Positions 12,922 through 25,707 of a stretch of 64,000 nt of DNA are shown here, one piece after another (position 1 is the first letter of the stretch; every line of letters begins with the position of its first letter). Both the position numbers and the translations under genes were made by a program. A model generated the notes under the pieces. The model was not told the DNA's origin and did not search any database. It saw only the letters and a program-made list of their open reading frames with translations. Origin of the DNA: Mytilus trossulus (Eukaryota > Mollusca > Bivalvia > Mytilida > Mytilidae); contig NC_086374.1 in NCBI RefSeq assembly GCF_036588685.1, positions 19,708,886-19,772,885 of the forward strand, read 5' to 3'.

Positions 12922-13269
12922 GTTACACGCCATTATTCCGACAGCCCATTAGTCCGACATCCCATTGGTCCGACAACCCATTAGTCCGATAACCCCATAG
13001 TCAGACAACTCATTGCTCCGACAGCCCAATTCTCCGACAACCCATAAGTCCGACACTTATAAAGTCAAGTATCAGGATAAAATAAATTTGTCTGTCTTCA
13101 TTATTACGTTTATGTTAAAGCATATTTTAAAAAATAACTCCGTATATATTACATAAGGTTAAGTTAGTTCATATACTTTCTATATACTCAATTCGAAATC
13201 TGTATTTAGAATAGAACAGAAAAGAATATTTCATTTTACAAATTACAGGGCCAAAAAAGAGCATATAAA

Positions 13270-13524
13270 TCAAGAACAACCAGTGATGGTGCAAGCTACT
13301 GATAGATCTAACTTTTTTAAGTTCTGACAAGTGCCAGAAATATGCTGAAAGAGTTCATCCCTCAAATTATTATGAAGTGAGCATTTAATTGAAAAATGAC
13401 GCTCATCCTCAACTTTATCAGCTGTATAATACGATTTGTTTGTGTATCTGGCATTTTCAATTCTTAATGTAATGGGTGAATACGGATTCTTAATAAACAT
13501 ATGAACTACCTTTCTTAAAATCAA
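13270..13524 (-). pseudogene. Possible LINE ORF2 C-terminal remnant
   Basis: An 84-codon minus-strand frame contains a V-E-D-E-R-H-F-x3-C stretch followed by L-R-x-E-L-F. This resembles the C-terminal end of some non-LTR retrotransposon ORF2 proteins (E-D-E-x-H-F-x3-C-x-x-Y). No RT or endonuclease sequence is seen upstream on this strand. It lies inside the foldback-like element, so it may be captured sequence. The resemblance is short and could be chance. The duplicate copy is at 26056-26310. Confidence 0.3.
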
Positions 13525-14100
13525 TGGTATCTAAATATTTTCTTCTTAAAAACAAACACATAATGTACTAAGTTTTTACCATTACATAATTTGACAAAGA
13601 CACAAGCGGGACAAGAATGTCACACATTGGTTAGATTTTTTTACTAGTTGATATTGGATTTGATCTTGCAGTCGTTATATTTTAGCAGTCAAATTGCATT
13701 GACTGTATATTACTATGTACAGTGACTGACCCAATATAACTTTTCCTCAAGAATATTTAAATAGAAGTTGCCGAAATGTTCATGTCCGTCATATTTGTTT
13801 TTCGTAATAAATTTTGTTGTAAATCATCAGCCCTGCACCTCCCCCAACCATTATAAAAGAGGCATTTTTTCTAGACTTGAAAATAAGCTCTAGATATAAA
13901 ATCGGTATCCCTACAAATATAATGAGTTTCATCTCTAAGACTACGTCTGATCGATCGCTATGGGAAGTGACTTGTACTGTCTCCGTATTTCGTGGATTCA
14001 CATTCCCGAACATGAAACCGTATTCATTATTGGAATTGCTCACCTTTTCTGAGCACATATTACGTCCTATTTGTCCTCTTACTTTTTCAAGGATCTGGGT

Positions 14101-14231
14101 TAGTCCAAATAATTATGTCGTCTGGCAAGGCTTTTCTATTTTTTTCTGGGACGCCTTTCTACGACAAAGAAGGCGTCCCAGCAAAAAAGAAATATAAACA
14201 GCCTTGCCAGACGCCATAACTATTTGAACTA
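14101..14231. mobile_element. 131-bp hairpin MITE with 9-bp TSD
   Basis: The whole element is one imperfect palindrome. Arms start TAGTCCAAATAATTATG on the left and, reverse-complemented, TAGTTCAAATAGTTATG on the right. They continue through GTCTGGCAAGGC and CTGGGACGCCTT to a loop of about 12 nt (tctacgacaaag). It is flanked by a perfect 9-bp direct repeat, GATCTGGGT, at 14092-14100 and 14232-14240. A 9-bp duplication is typical of Mutator-like transposition, so a MULE-mobilised MITE is likely. It sits inside the foldback element. Confidence 0.8.
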
Positions 14232-14809
14232 GATCTGGGTATGTATTTATCTCTTTGTTTTTCTCATTTTGACTGACGCTACATTTATAGTCCCTTATGT
14301 CTGCGACAAAATCAATTTAATTAAAATTTAGATGACTGACACAAAGGGTAGAAAGTGTGGCGACCAAAGAGGGCGGGTAGTTTTATCCAACTCCGATATA
14401 TTTATTTATGTAGTTGTTAATAGTGTTGGAACCTCACTCCCCTGATACGCGAAAGGGAAAATCGAAGATCTAGTGAAAGAAGGAAGATCAAGACACCTAA
14501 AAAATCCAACGAATTAGAACAGCACAGACAGTCCTTTGACTAATATATACGGAGTCAAATATCCCGCATGGAAAGAATAATTAAATAATCAAAACGGACA
14601 ACCACAAAATTAAAGAGAACGGTGTTGGTCTTTTTAGAGAAAATTTACCCATACGTATGACAGATGCGTTGTCGGAATGATGGGCTGTCGGAGTAATGGG
14701 CTGTCGGAATGGTGGGTTGTCGGATTAATGGGCTGTCGGATTAGTGGGCTGTCGGAGTAATGGGCTGTCGGAATAATGGTTGTCGGACTAATGGGATGTC
14801 ACCGTTTTC

Positions 14810-15363
14810 CTCCAAAACACTGATTATGGCTTGCTATTTCTACTTGCATGGTAGAATTCTATCTCAGGACAGTTTTCTCATGAAATGCATTTTTGGGACT
14901 CAATCCACTGAGAATAACTCATTAATTTTAGACATCACTGAAATAGTTTGTAATTTTCACAAAAGAGAGAACACATAAAATCAAGGGTACATGTGCAGCT
15001 TCCCGAAATAGGTGTAAAACCACCACTGATTTCCCCCTTTAATACGTTTTTAAATTTAGCCTTTTCAAAAAAATAATCATTGTTTCAAATTTAATATGAG
15101 TAAAGTTTATCCTGTCAAAATAGTAGACAAAATTACACGTTCATATCAATATAACAAAATAGCCATCAACGGAGGTTTACCAATCAAGTTTTACCCATTT
15201 TCCCAGGCTTTGTTTTAATTGAGAGTACGAAGATTAATATGAAAATAATAATCTTTAAACTTATTGCTTCCAAAGAGCTTTCCTAAATTGATCAGAAACT
15301 CTCATAATCCAAATATTTGAAAGTCAATGAGGTGTAAGTACTTCAATACGTTAAGAGATATAT
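14810..15363. other. No gene seen
   Basis: AT-rich spacer between the foldback element and the Gypsy LTR. The last bases before the LTR (atat) form half of the Gypsy target duplication. The duplicate is 27596-28149. Confidence 0.5.
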
Positions 15364-17170
15364 TGTAAGGGACCTGGGGTAGGCTTCAATATAATTATAT
15401 CATTTGGGTAAGTCTCTGTAAAGGTTGCAGCATTATTAACCAATTTAACGTGTATATCAATGTGTCTGGATGGTCAGCCATTATGGACCAATTGTGCTTG
15501 CCTGTAACAGAGAAATATCTGCCCAGCCACAAGACAACTGCCCAAAACGTATAATCTTACTCTTATGAAGTTTAGTGCACCAGCACTAAACTGATTACTG
15601 AACAGAAGGATCCAATTCAAGTCAGGAAACCAGTCCTTGCTCATTTGGAAATTGTAAGTTGATTTACCATTTACTGGAGATTTCTATTTCACTAACAATA
15701 ATGCATAATTCACAGGACTAAATATTTATTAGCACATAAATATAATAATATGGTAAAATACAGGAATAAGATATATTCTTCTCACATTGTTTATATAACT
15801 AAGTCACCCTTGACTAAGCCTGGTGATGAAGCATGGATAAATCAGGGTAAGAAAAATCTATATTTAATATTGTGATGGCACATCCAAATTGGGACTGGAA
15901 CATCTAAATACCAACAGTTGGTACATCCATGGAACTAATTATGTCAGGCCGAAAGTAACAGTTTATCCTAGTAAAATCCTAATATATGGTCCCTGGTTAA
16001 TTATCTATGGTTAAAAGGTCGATGTGATGGGGAATAACTGCAGGATTACATTATTAACACACAGGGGTAACTGGACAAGGTAGAAACTGACAGCCGGTTT
16101 TTATCCTTATTTTCCATTTAAATTCTGTGGGTTGATGTGCTGAGTACAAAAAATGGTATTAAAATTACAATAAATATTCATACCTCTGCTGTGTTGTTAT
16201 TTCTTTATCAAATTATTTATGTTGTCAATTTTACAATTTGTAGTTACCCGCCACGGCAGCTATTCGCCATATTATGAAAGCGGCGCTCCTTATATAATAA
16301 AATTTATATGTCACGTGACATGTTTTAGCCAACCGGAACAATGAAAACAAAAATGGCTGGACAAGTTGAGCCGGGCAATTGCCTGAACTTTCATGAATTT
16401 GAAGTTACTTAAGAGTTAACAGCTTGCCCGGGTGTGGCGCTTTATTAGCTATGACTTTAAGGAAAGCGGGACTATAGGTTAGAACGTCGTACATTTCGTA
16501 AATTTTAATCGGGCAAGCAAAACATGGTTTGGGGTAAAGCGCTATGATACAAAAATGGCGTAATCACATTGTAAACAGGCTTAGTGCAAAAATAACCCAA
16601 AGGCGACACACTTATATCATTTAGATACATAATTATAATAGGAAATTGTTAATTGAATTTGATGTTTCCACGTTTACTGATCTTGCAAAAATACTTAAAT
16701 CTCAAAGAAATACATAGCAGACGAATTCCTAGACGTCTAGACGGTCATGTGACTTTGTTTACATGGCGATCGATTTCGATCAGCTGAGAATCAATAAAAT
16801 TCTATTTTACTTCTTATCTAAAACATGTACAGATACTTATTACAAAAATAAAGCAGCAGTTAAACGTGGAAATGGTACAGCTTTTACTTTTATATGATTT
16901 TAAGCCCTGTGAAATTTATGAAAAGAAACAACAAACATGACTAACTTTGAACTTCTGAACAAGTTAACAAAAAAAATGAAATATTTCCTTTGAAACTATT
17001 TCCTGGCTTGCAACAAGAAAAATCACTAAATATCTTAACATAACAAAGGGGCCTTAGCCAAACATTATCAACAAGAACTTGTAAATAGGCAAAACATGAA
17101 AAAATAAATGGAAATGTTGATTTCCAAAGAATAAGAAAATGTCAGGGGGGGGTACACCCTGCACATTACA
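15364..17170 (-). repeat. Gypsy 3' LTR, duplicated copy
   Basis: This 1,807-bp LTR is matched at 28150-29956 (offset 12,786) and at 38277-40088. On the minus strand it begins TGTAATG and ends CCTTACA, the usual TG...CA. The G run near its end is 8 long here against 14 in the right-hand LTR. Confidence 0.92.
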
Positions 17171-17181
17171 CCCTCCCCACC
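17171..17181 (-). other. Polypurine tract, duplicated copy
   Basis: On the minus strand GGTGGGGAGGG abuts the LTR start TGTAATG. This is the expected plus-strand primer position of an LTR retrotransposon. The copy in the full element is 29957-29967. Confidence 0.85.
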
Positions 17182-17695
17182 TTAAAGTGGTGGAATTCTC
17201 CCGAATTCAATAAATATTAAACTTGTTTCTTGTACAACACAACTCAATGCATACAGTATGATCAGCCATTGTTAAATAAAGAAAGATATTGCCATTTGTG
17301 TTGTCTGTCTAGTCGACCTTAAATTGTTACGTGTAGCAAGAGTACCTATAGCAGAATACCTATTCCAAGCCTTGAGTTCACTTAATATATCAGACCCAGC
17401 TGATATAATCTTACTCATATAACATATGCTAGGCTACTGTATGCCTGATTCATGCTGCACAAGAAATCCCTATACATATATATCATAAATACATTTCATA
17501 TAACAACAAATTTCAATATCAAGTAAAATCTACCCCCCATTGTCACATTGATGATTTCATATTCAAGTGTTCATAATCTGTAATCTTCTATAACTGCAGA
17601 AACGGACAATATTAGTTTTAGTTTAAGTCCAAAATAATTGATATAATGTCTCATATATGCACATGTAATGTTCAGCAACTTTATATGAATCGAAA
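17182..17695. other. Gypsy sequence between ORF3 and 3' LTR
   Basis: A noncoding 0.5-kb stretch of the element, AT-rich and without an open frame. The same stretch is at 29968-30481. Confidence 0.6.
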
Positions 17696-19585
17696 TTAAA
17701 CGTCCAATCTTAACGGAATGCCAGCCTTATCCAAGGCATGGCAAATGTGGTCCGTGGATGTATCGCGACTAGCGCTTGCTTTCTCCAGCATGTCCAGCAT
17801 GAAAGAAGTGGAAAGATCCGGCTTAATCCCATTGGTGGCTATCAATCTCAAATTTTCGTACATATAAAAGCGGTTCTTCATAACAGTTCTGGTGGCATCT
17901 TTAATCTTGTTGTGTGGGGATGTTCCTGGCAAAGCTAACATATTATATTTGTCTAGGAGTCCTGCTCGACTAGGTACAGTAGGGTGATTTGAGGCCTGCT
18001 CATATTGAAATGCTATGAATTCCCAATTGAGCTTTTTGGTGTCTGGCGTCATTTCCTTCCAGTCCTGGGGAGGCCAGTCCTTGGTGAGAACTTCTCCAGG
18101 AAGTTTCACCTGAACCTCCCCAGTCCAGTCTCGCCGTGCTGGAGGAAACAATGGCATTCCCCCAAGACGTAGCAAGGTAGTTGCACGTTCAGCAGGTTGT
18201 CGTAGCTCTAAAATTGGAATATCTAGGGTTGTAATTGTCGCCAGCAACTGTTTCGGGGTGGGTATATATGTTGGTCCTGGTTGAGAAGGCTTTTCTGGGG
18301 TGTATGGTATGGTGGATCTCTTGGGCTTCTTTGCTGGAGGAGGTAAACATGGCATGGATCCGGTAGATATAGGAGAGAGAGCGGAAATACTGGTGTTAAC
18401 GGCCGGCGTTGTAGGTGGTGTTGAGGGTTTAGATGTAATATCTGCCACTGGTGTAGAGGATGGTTTTTCTGGTCTCTTGCTGTCGGATGAGGATAATTTT
18501 TCAGAATTCTTTGCTGGAGGTGGTGAAGATGGCCTGGCTGGTGATAATGATCTGGTTGAAATGGGAGAGAGAGCTAAAGTAGTGATGGTAACGACCGGCG
18601 TTGTTGGTGGTGTTGATTTCCTTGGACTTGATGTTACTTGTGTAGAGGAGGGTTTTTCAGGTTTCTTACTGACGGATGATGATTTCTTTGATGACTTCTT
18701 TGCCGAAATGGTGGATTTAACAATGGTTTTCTTTTTGCTGATTTCTGTAGTTTTGAATGAAGGGTCGAAATGTTCTGTTGAAGGGACTGCATAAAAATCT
18801 GTTTCCAAACGGTGAATATTCTTGATGTATTTCTCCGGCAGTCCTAATAATTTCACGGCCAGCGCTACTCTATCGCTAAAAGTTTTTCCGAGAAGCTTGT
18901 GTTTCCGTCCAGCGGATTGTTTCCCTCCCTGTGGAATGGCCAGCATTCTCCTCGTCAATGCAGACACATACTTGACATCTGCAAGTACTGTGTCTGCAAT
19001 GGCAAATCTGTATGTCTCTCTCCTAAAGATGGCTTCCACCATGATACTTTGTGGCACCAGTGCCACATAAGTTATGCGCCAGGCATCAGGTCTATTAATC
19101 TCCATATCAATAGAAGAGGATGAGGCCGCCCGTGTCTCATCCCCTGAATAGACTGGCTGAAATAGTTCCTCTCCTGGAGGCCCATCAAACTTTGTGCCCT
19201 CTTTCCATCCTTGCTCCCACTCCTCTGGCGTCCTGTAGGTGTCTTTCGACTTCTTCAGCCATGCCTGCATGGCTTTCTTCAGATCTCTGGCTGAGGGTGA
19301 ATAGAAAGCTGTTGGCCTAACTACCTTCCTGTAGCATTCCGGATGTACAGCAAGGTAGTAGGCATTCCCTTCCGATAATGCGTCGGGTCTCATGTCCTGC
19401 ATGGCTGGTTTATGGAATCTATTGCAATGGTCTTTTAGCTCCCATACTCTCTTGTATTTTGTAGGTCTGTCCATACAAAAGGGACACACCACCTCCATCT
19501 TGGAATGTACATTGCTAGCCAAATGGGATTTCAGTTGTTTGGTGGTATCAAATTTGTCAGTACATATCCAGCATTCTTTTTCCAT
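17696..19585 (-). CDS. Gypsy ORF3, C2H2 protein (copy in unit 1)
   Basis: The encoded protein is identical to the one at 30482-32371, described there. In this unit the ORF has lost gag, protease, RT, RNase H and most of integrase, because the duplication boundary at 21158 cuts the element. It also has no 5' LTR of its own upstream on this strand before the second unit begins. Any expression would need readthrough from unit 2 or a local promoter, so it is best regarded as a stranded fragment with an intact frame. Confidence 0.8.
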   Translation of the reverse strand: MEKECWICTDKFDTTKQLKSHLASNVHSKMEVVCPFCMDRPTKYKRVWELKDHCNRFHKPAMQDMRPDALSEGNAYYLAVHPECYRKVVRPTAFYSPSARDLKKAMQAWLKKSKDTYRTPEEWEQGWKEGTKFDGPPGEELFQPVYSGDETRAASSSSIDMEINRPDAWRITYVALVPQSIMVEAIFRRETYRFAIADTVLADVKYVSALTRRMLAIPQGGKQSAGRKHKLLGKTFSDRVALAVKLLGLPEKYIKNIHRLETDFYAVPSTEHFDPSFKTTEISKKKTIVKSTISAKKSSKKSSSVSKKPEKPSSTQVTSSPRKSTPPTTPVVTITTLALSPISTRSLSPARPSSPPPAKNSEKLSSSDSKRPEKPSSTPVADITSKPSTPPTTPAVNTSISALSPISTGSMPCLPPPAKKPKRSTIPYTPEKPSQPGPTYIPTPKQLLATITTLDIPILELRQPAERATTLLRLGGMPLFPPARRDWTGEVQVKLPGEVLTKDWPPQDWKEMTPDTKKLNWEFIAFQYEQASNHPTVPSRAGLLDKYNMLALPGTSPHNKIKDATRTVMKNRFYMYENLRLIATNGIKPDLSTSFMLDMLEKASASRDTSTDHICHALDKAGIPLRLDV

Positions 19586-19600
19586 CTGAAAACAGAACAT

Positions 19601-20557
19601 CTTTGTAAGTGTGCTGTCACATTTGATATATATATTGTATAATGCATACTTGTATCTTGTATATAGAAAATTATTATTAACATATTCAACATTGTTCTTT
19701 ATATTTGTTTTGTAGGTATGAAGATTATTTATTGGTGCTGTAGCTGAAAGATCAGGTTACTCCAGTCTTGTATCCTTGAAACACTTGGAGATGCATGGCA
19801 AAACTTTTTACTCTGGACAGGTGACCATAATATATACATGTAATACATGGACAGTTTCCGTAATGGACGATATATACACATTAACTCATTTCATATAATC
19901 AAATGAATGTCTTTTGTTGAAGTAAAACATCTTGACTTGGTTTTTCTTCATTGTGTGTTTTTTTTTATATATATATTATAACAGTACTCAGCACATGAAC
20001 ACCAATTTATTAAATTATTTGGTTAGTTATAGGAATCCCCAGTCTTGACAGGACACTGACCACATCATCTTAATTCTTAACAAGCAGGTGAACTATTCTA
20101 TACACGTTTAAACAGCCTTGACACATTTTATAATTTCCTAAACCAAATTCAGTTGACGTATCAGTACAAGTCCTTTGCCCGCAAAGGACGTGGCTCACCA
20201 CTGTGAAACCACAGAGCGACTACCAATTTCATGGATGGCCAGTCCAGTCCCTTGTAGTCCTTTCCAGTTGACGGATCCGCCTCTCGACAATGCGTCCATC
20301 ACCAAGATTTTTAAAATAACACACATGTTATATACCAAAACATCAATGCGTCCATTGAAGAACCAAAATAAAAACTGAATACGTCCACACCTGATTAGTC
20401 TAACTTCCTTTCAACACCTCATCATAGGCATGAAATTTACAAGGCACCAAATCATGAGTAACAATAAAATAAATTCAACAATTTATTTAATATATTATCA
20501 CAATAGTCAAATATTCACAATATATTACATCTTCATTTCATAAAATAATTCACCAAC
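19601..20557. other. Gypsy pol-ORF3 intergenic stretch
   Basis: About 0.95 kb of retrotransposon sequence without an open frame on the element's strand. It ends at a pyrimidine-rich splice-acceptor-like stretch just before ORF3. The same stretch in the full element is 32387-33343. Confidence 0.6.
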
Positions 20558-21158
20558 TCATTTGATATGTGGTAGTTTCTTCATCCATACAGGCAGCTTT
20601 TGTCCCTCATATGACATTAGTCTATTTACATGGTAGGCCTTTGCCATCTGCTTAGCAGTCTTTTTGACAATATAAGTTGTGTCATCCATACATTTAGTAA
20701 TAATGTATGGTCCTTTCCATTTGGCACTTAATTTTGAACATACTCCAATTTTCCGGGTTGGGTCATTCAGCCACACTAATTGTCCTACTTTAAACATCCT
20801 TTTCTTGGATTTTACGTCATAATATTTCTTTTGATACTGGACCTTATTTTTCAAATTCTTTCGGGCTAATTCATGAACTGTTTGTAATCTATTTTGCAGG
20901 TCTATAACAAAGTCTTCTTTGCATGTAGCATAATCTTGGGCTGGGGAAGGCATTGGAATAACAGCTTGTAGTGGGAGAGTTACTTCCCTTCCAAAGGTTA
21001 GGAAATTGGGTGTAAATCCAGTGGTTGAATGAACTGATGATCTGTACGCAAGTAAAACTTGAGGCAAATATTCATCCCAAACAGCTTGGTCTTTTGCACA
21101 GTACATGCTCAACATATTCGTTAATGTACGATTAAACCTTTCAACACAGCCATTAGAC
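20558..21158 (-). pseudogene. Truncated Gypsy integrase (C-terminal part)
   Basis: Only the region from just before the catalytic Glu (N-G-C-V-E-R-F-N-R) to the stop remains, about 200 residues with the GPF/Y-type K-W-K-G-P-Y segment. Upstream, the frame runs into unrelated sequence at the duplication junction (21158/21159), giving a short chimeric start. The matching part of the full element is 33344-33944. It lacks the zinc-binding domain and both catalytic Asp residues, so it cannot act as an integrase. Confidence 0.92.
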
Positions 21159-24100
21159 CTTGAAGAAGATAACCACAAGTATCCGAATAAAAAGGTAAAG
21201 TAGGTCAAAGACGCTAAAATTGGTTTATAACATTAAACATTTCAGGTTCGACGGTTAAAGAAGCTGTAAGGTATTTATTTTCTCATTCTAATGATTAGGA
21301 AACTAGATAAAAATAAAGCATCGTTTAGATTTTAAAAATATATCGAAATGGTTCATTATATCGAACATTATTTTATTTAATTCAGTCGTTCTGTTTTTAT
21401 TTATTTCCTTTAATATTTCTAGACGTTTTAAAACAACAAAATTTGGAGACCTGTCGTTCAATTTGCCAACGATATATGCATCTAGCCACTTCACCAGTTG
21501 ACGACTTGCATATATATTTAAATGCACATTTAAAGTTCGAATGCATTTTATTTAATAGCTGCTTTGTAATAATATCAGATTTGATAGAAATACGTGTGAA
21601 GTATATAATATGTAACAAATCGTTTTGTTCAAAACGGAATCTTAAAAGACATATAAAAAGAAAGTGATGATCAATTCAAGTTTTATTGAAAAATAAGTTA
21701 TAAAATATAAAAAAAATGTATATGTACAATAAATTTGTCAAATTTGATACAACTTGTGAAATTAAGGGATGCATATAATCATTTTAGGCCAAAAAGAATC
21801 AAATCAAAATGCAGATTGAGTATTTTTATAATAAAATTGTGTGTGTGTGTGTTAATGACAGTGCTGGTGGAATGCGTAGCACCAGCACACTAGTCAGAAC
21901 TTCTGTGTTGGTACCATAGAAAAGAAACATAAACTGCGGAGTTACTCTAGTCCGTTCGTCCCGAACGTCCAAAAAAAAAAAAGGGTTCCGTTGTTTTAAC
22001 TTTAGTGGCCTCAACCAAATACTAAAAAACTTATACACAAAATAAAAAGAAGATGTGCCAATAAGAACACTCCACAAAAGACTAAATGATACAGAAATTA
22101 ACAGCTATAAGTCACCCTATGGCCTTCGACAATGAGCAAAGTCCGTACCGCATAGTCAGTTATAAAAATCACCGAGAAAAGAAACGGACAAATTATGTAC
22201 AAAAAATGAAAAAAAAAAATATGTAACACATAAACAAACGACAATTCATGAATTAGAGTTTCCTGACCTGAGTTTCATGCTAGCAGGATCCCCACCCTTC
22301 ACCTCTTGTGGCATGAGCGCCAAAGAAGAACTCTCCACAAGAGACCAGGTAACACAGAAATTAACAACTATATGTCACCATACGGCTTTCAACAATGAGC
22401 AAATAGATAAAGAAGATGTTGTATGAGTGCAAATAAGACAAATCTCTATATCCAAATAACAATTTATAAAAGTAAACCATTATATGTCAATGTACGGCCT
22501 TCATACGGAGCCTTGGCTCTCACCGAACCACAAGCTATAAAGGGCCCAAAAACTACTAGTGTAAAACAATTCAATGGAGAAAACCAACGGTCTAATCTAA
22601 ATTAAAAAAACGAGAAACGAGAAAAACGTATAAATTTCACAAACAAACGATAACTACTGTACATCAGATTCCTGACTTAGGACAGGTGCAAACATTTGAA
22701 GCCGGATGAAACATTATTATAACATCACAACATAGAAAAAAACACGATAAAACGAAATTCAAACGAGGAAAGCAATGGACAAATGTATAGGCCACTGACT
22801 TGCGACTGGCACATGCATACTAAATAGGGCGGGGTTGAATATGTTGGCGGGGTCTTCACCATCTCCCTAACCTAGGACAATGGTTATTTCCACATACAAA
22901 AAAATGAATTTGAAATTTGGTAGCGTCACTTTTACCGTTCAAGAGTTATCATGTTCCTTTAAAAACATAGAAAATGCTGAATTTGCGTTTTCGTTCTTTT
23001 AAATAAGTTTGACTAATTCAAATTTTATAAACCTTATACGTAATGCGTATTACCCAATAACACAGCTCTATCAAGTTCGATATTGGGTGGTGTTACTGTT
23101 CAAGAGTTGTTAGATATAAGAAGTTGGTACTGGTACTAATGATACAGATATCAACACGTAGACTAAAGATAGGAAAGATCATGCTTAATCTGTTGTTTCT
23201 GTTCTTTAACTTTAGTTTGCCTCAACCAAATGTTTTGAAACTTATACACAATGCTTATGGTCACTTAACAGTCAAAATTACGTGAATCTTGTTTCTATAT
23301 GTGGAGTTTACTTGTGTTTTCTTTTCACAAGCAGGGGCATCTGTGGCCCATAGACATATTGTACATTTATTTCAGTAAACGGTTTATTTACTTCCTTTGG
23401 CTTCTACTTCTATTAGAATTAACTTGCATATTTTATTTAGGATTGCGGTGCAGTTTGATAACAGACAGTAACCAGCATAAAAAAGTGTTTCACTAGATTG
23501 AGCTCTTTGTCTAAGTGTACTTTAAAGGTTCTTCGCACTGAGTTCAGTTTATTGATATGCGTATACCTTCATGTGATTTTTAAGATGCTTAAACAGACTA
23601 TCCATATCAACATGTCCATCAAATTAAATCCAAGGTAAAATGATTGAACCATTTTGAATCATCAATCTATCACAACTTGCATTACATGGTGCTACTAGAG
23701 CAGTAAATATTCTTTCTAATTTTCACAGCAATAAAAAGATTTAGTTTTCATTTGATCAAAACATTCTTCATATCAAAAATTGAGAATGGAAATGTGAAAT
23801 GTGTTTAAGAGACAGTAACATGACAAAAAAGCCAAAAGCAGTCAAAGAACACCAATGGGTTTTTAACAAAGTGAGAAAATCCCTCGCCCGGCGGCGGACT
23901 TCAGATGGCTCTATAACAAAATGTGTACAGTCTAGTTCAAACTCCAATACATAAAACCGATCTTACAATTAAAAATATACAAATATATCTAAATATTTAA
24001 TATAGATATAAAAATATTAGATATGAGTGCAATCAGACGATTCTCCATATACTTCAAACAGAATATACAAGTTGTACAATGAGGGCAAAGGTCAAGATCA

Positions 24101-25707
24101 TATAAAGTTTCTCGTGCCACAAGACTCACCATCTTATGACAATACATCTTCATGCTACATATTCAGAAGCAAGGTCAATTTAGAATTATACTTCTAGGTC
24201 AGGGTAATATACAAAGGAACACACTGTATCATGATGATACACCCACACTGCATAGGTCAAGAGTCAAAAAGTCAAAGGCTGGTCAGGAGTTCCATGCCAA
24301 AAAAAAAAACCCACAAAGCAGTCCTGCACGAAATTTCATAACGTATCAATGTCTCATGGCATGATGCACTACACATGCCGAATACAGCAAACATAGGTCA
24401 GGGACAGAAACAGAAGACATGTATCTAAACTCAATAGAACAGTACTTGTATTTCAGGTCACTATATGCAAGTGCCTTCATCATAGAACATAAACTCTATT
24501 CTATCATACGAATAATGCAATAAGATGTTAAAAAGACAAATACTTAAGTAGTCAATATCCATAAGTATGCTAATTATTTGTTGAAAAGTGGTTGTCAATA
24601 AAATATATAAAGCATTTTGATAATTTATCTTGCATAGAACGATTTTTTCTGATCCAGTACTGTTTTAAAGAGTCACAATGATTTCATTCTATCTAAAAAA
24701 AAAAATATTTGTATCTAGTATGTATTAACCTTTTATTGTATGACAAAGTTTAGAATAAGAATTAAATGGTAGATAAGTAATAATATTTTGCAGAATTCAT
24801 CTTTGTTTCGAAAAAGAATTACTTGACACGAATTAAGAATATCCTGTCCATAACTATAAACAAAATTTCACTGGGCATAAGAGTATAAACATCACTAGAG
24901 GTTAACCAATCAATATTCACTATTTTTTTTCTTGTGCGCAGATTGTAGAAACCATGTAACCATATTCTAAAACAACTGTATATAGAAATGGTGGTGCTTT
25001 GAAACACCAAATATATATGTTTATGACTTGGTGGTATTGCAGCTAAAGAAGACTTTGATGTTGAATAAACAGAATGATATTTTTACCTTTGTTATACTGG
25101 TTATTTTAAGTATTGCTGCAAAGTTTTGTCATAATCAGCTCAATAATTGGAAAAATTCAAGTGTAATGGGAAACGACATCATTAGCGATTCGACCAAAAT
25201 TTCTTAAAAAAATCCAAATAAACCAATAGACCAATAAACATTCACATATGTCTCTCACCTATCCACACACAGTTGAATATGAAACACAAGATGAGTCATG
25301 GGTAATAAATACCACTAAAAGACCTCTTTTTCTTGATTATGTGGTTCTTTTTGTCCATTTAAACACTCTATTTTCACAAATTTCCATCATTTGTGGCCAT
25401 TAAATAAAAATGAACGGGTAACTTTCACTCATTTATGCAACAAATGTGAAAATAAAAGAGTAATTGAAGTTTTCAAGCTGAAAGGACTATCCATATTAAA
25501 GCCTCAATGGAGTCATTAGACTTAAATATAAGTCCATACGTTACAATAGAGGGACATAAAAAAATTCCCATTTAATAAACAATTTGTTGCTTCTGCTTCA
25601 AAAATAGTTTCAATTACTTGTAACTATTTTTTTATTACAGTATTATTTTGGAAAATGTTTTCTTTTTTCTCCAAATATAAGACAAAAGTCATAAAAGGGT
25701 CTCCAAA

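Larger units (their letters stand above)
12922..14809. mobile_element. Foldback-like element with minisatellite ends
   Basis: About eight imperfect 16-bp units of the type TCCGACARCCCATTAG lie at 12935-13056. About eight units of the reverse complement lie at 14669-14802, so the inverted ends are themselves tandem arrays, as in foldback elements. The 1.6-kb core has no transposase frame. A 'ctccaaa' direct repeat flanks the element (12915-12921 and 14810-14816) and may be a target duplication, but the outer boundaries are not sharp. It is probably non-autonomous. I do not recognise a named family. Confidence 0.65.
8373..21158 (+). repeat. 12,786-bp tandem duplication, unit 1
   Basis: Every landmark recurs exactly 12,786 bp downstream with no net indel. 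By eye I saw one difference, G at 9139 against A at 21925. The left edge is base 8373: 8372 is a, while the base before unit 2 is c. The right edge is 21158, inside the integrase frame of the Gypsy element, where coding sequence runs directly into a second copy of the unit's left end. No microhomology is visible at the join. The duplication postdates insertion of the retrotransposon. It may be a recent structural variant or an assembly error. Confidence 0.93.

Noticed and set aside
12935..13056. Regularly repeated short units resembling a CRISPR array
   Set aside because: The units are contiguous 16-mers without spacers, degenerate, mirrored in inverted orientation at 14669-14802, and in a eukaryotic genome.
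15364..17170. A separate solo LTR next to an independent element
   Set aside because: It lies exactly 12,786 bp from the 3' LTR of the full element within the tandem duplication, so it is a duplicated copy rather than a solo LTR.
18300..18794. 164-codon plus-strand frame, also at 31086-31580
   Set aside because: It is the antisense of the low-complexity Ser/Pro segment of Gypsy ORF3. Its Gly/Val/Asp-rich composition is what that complement produces.
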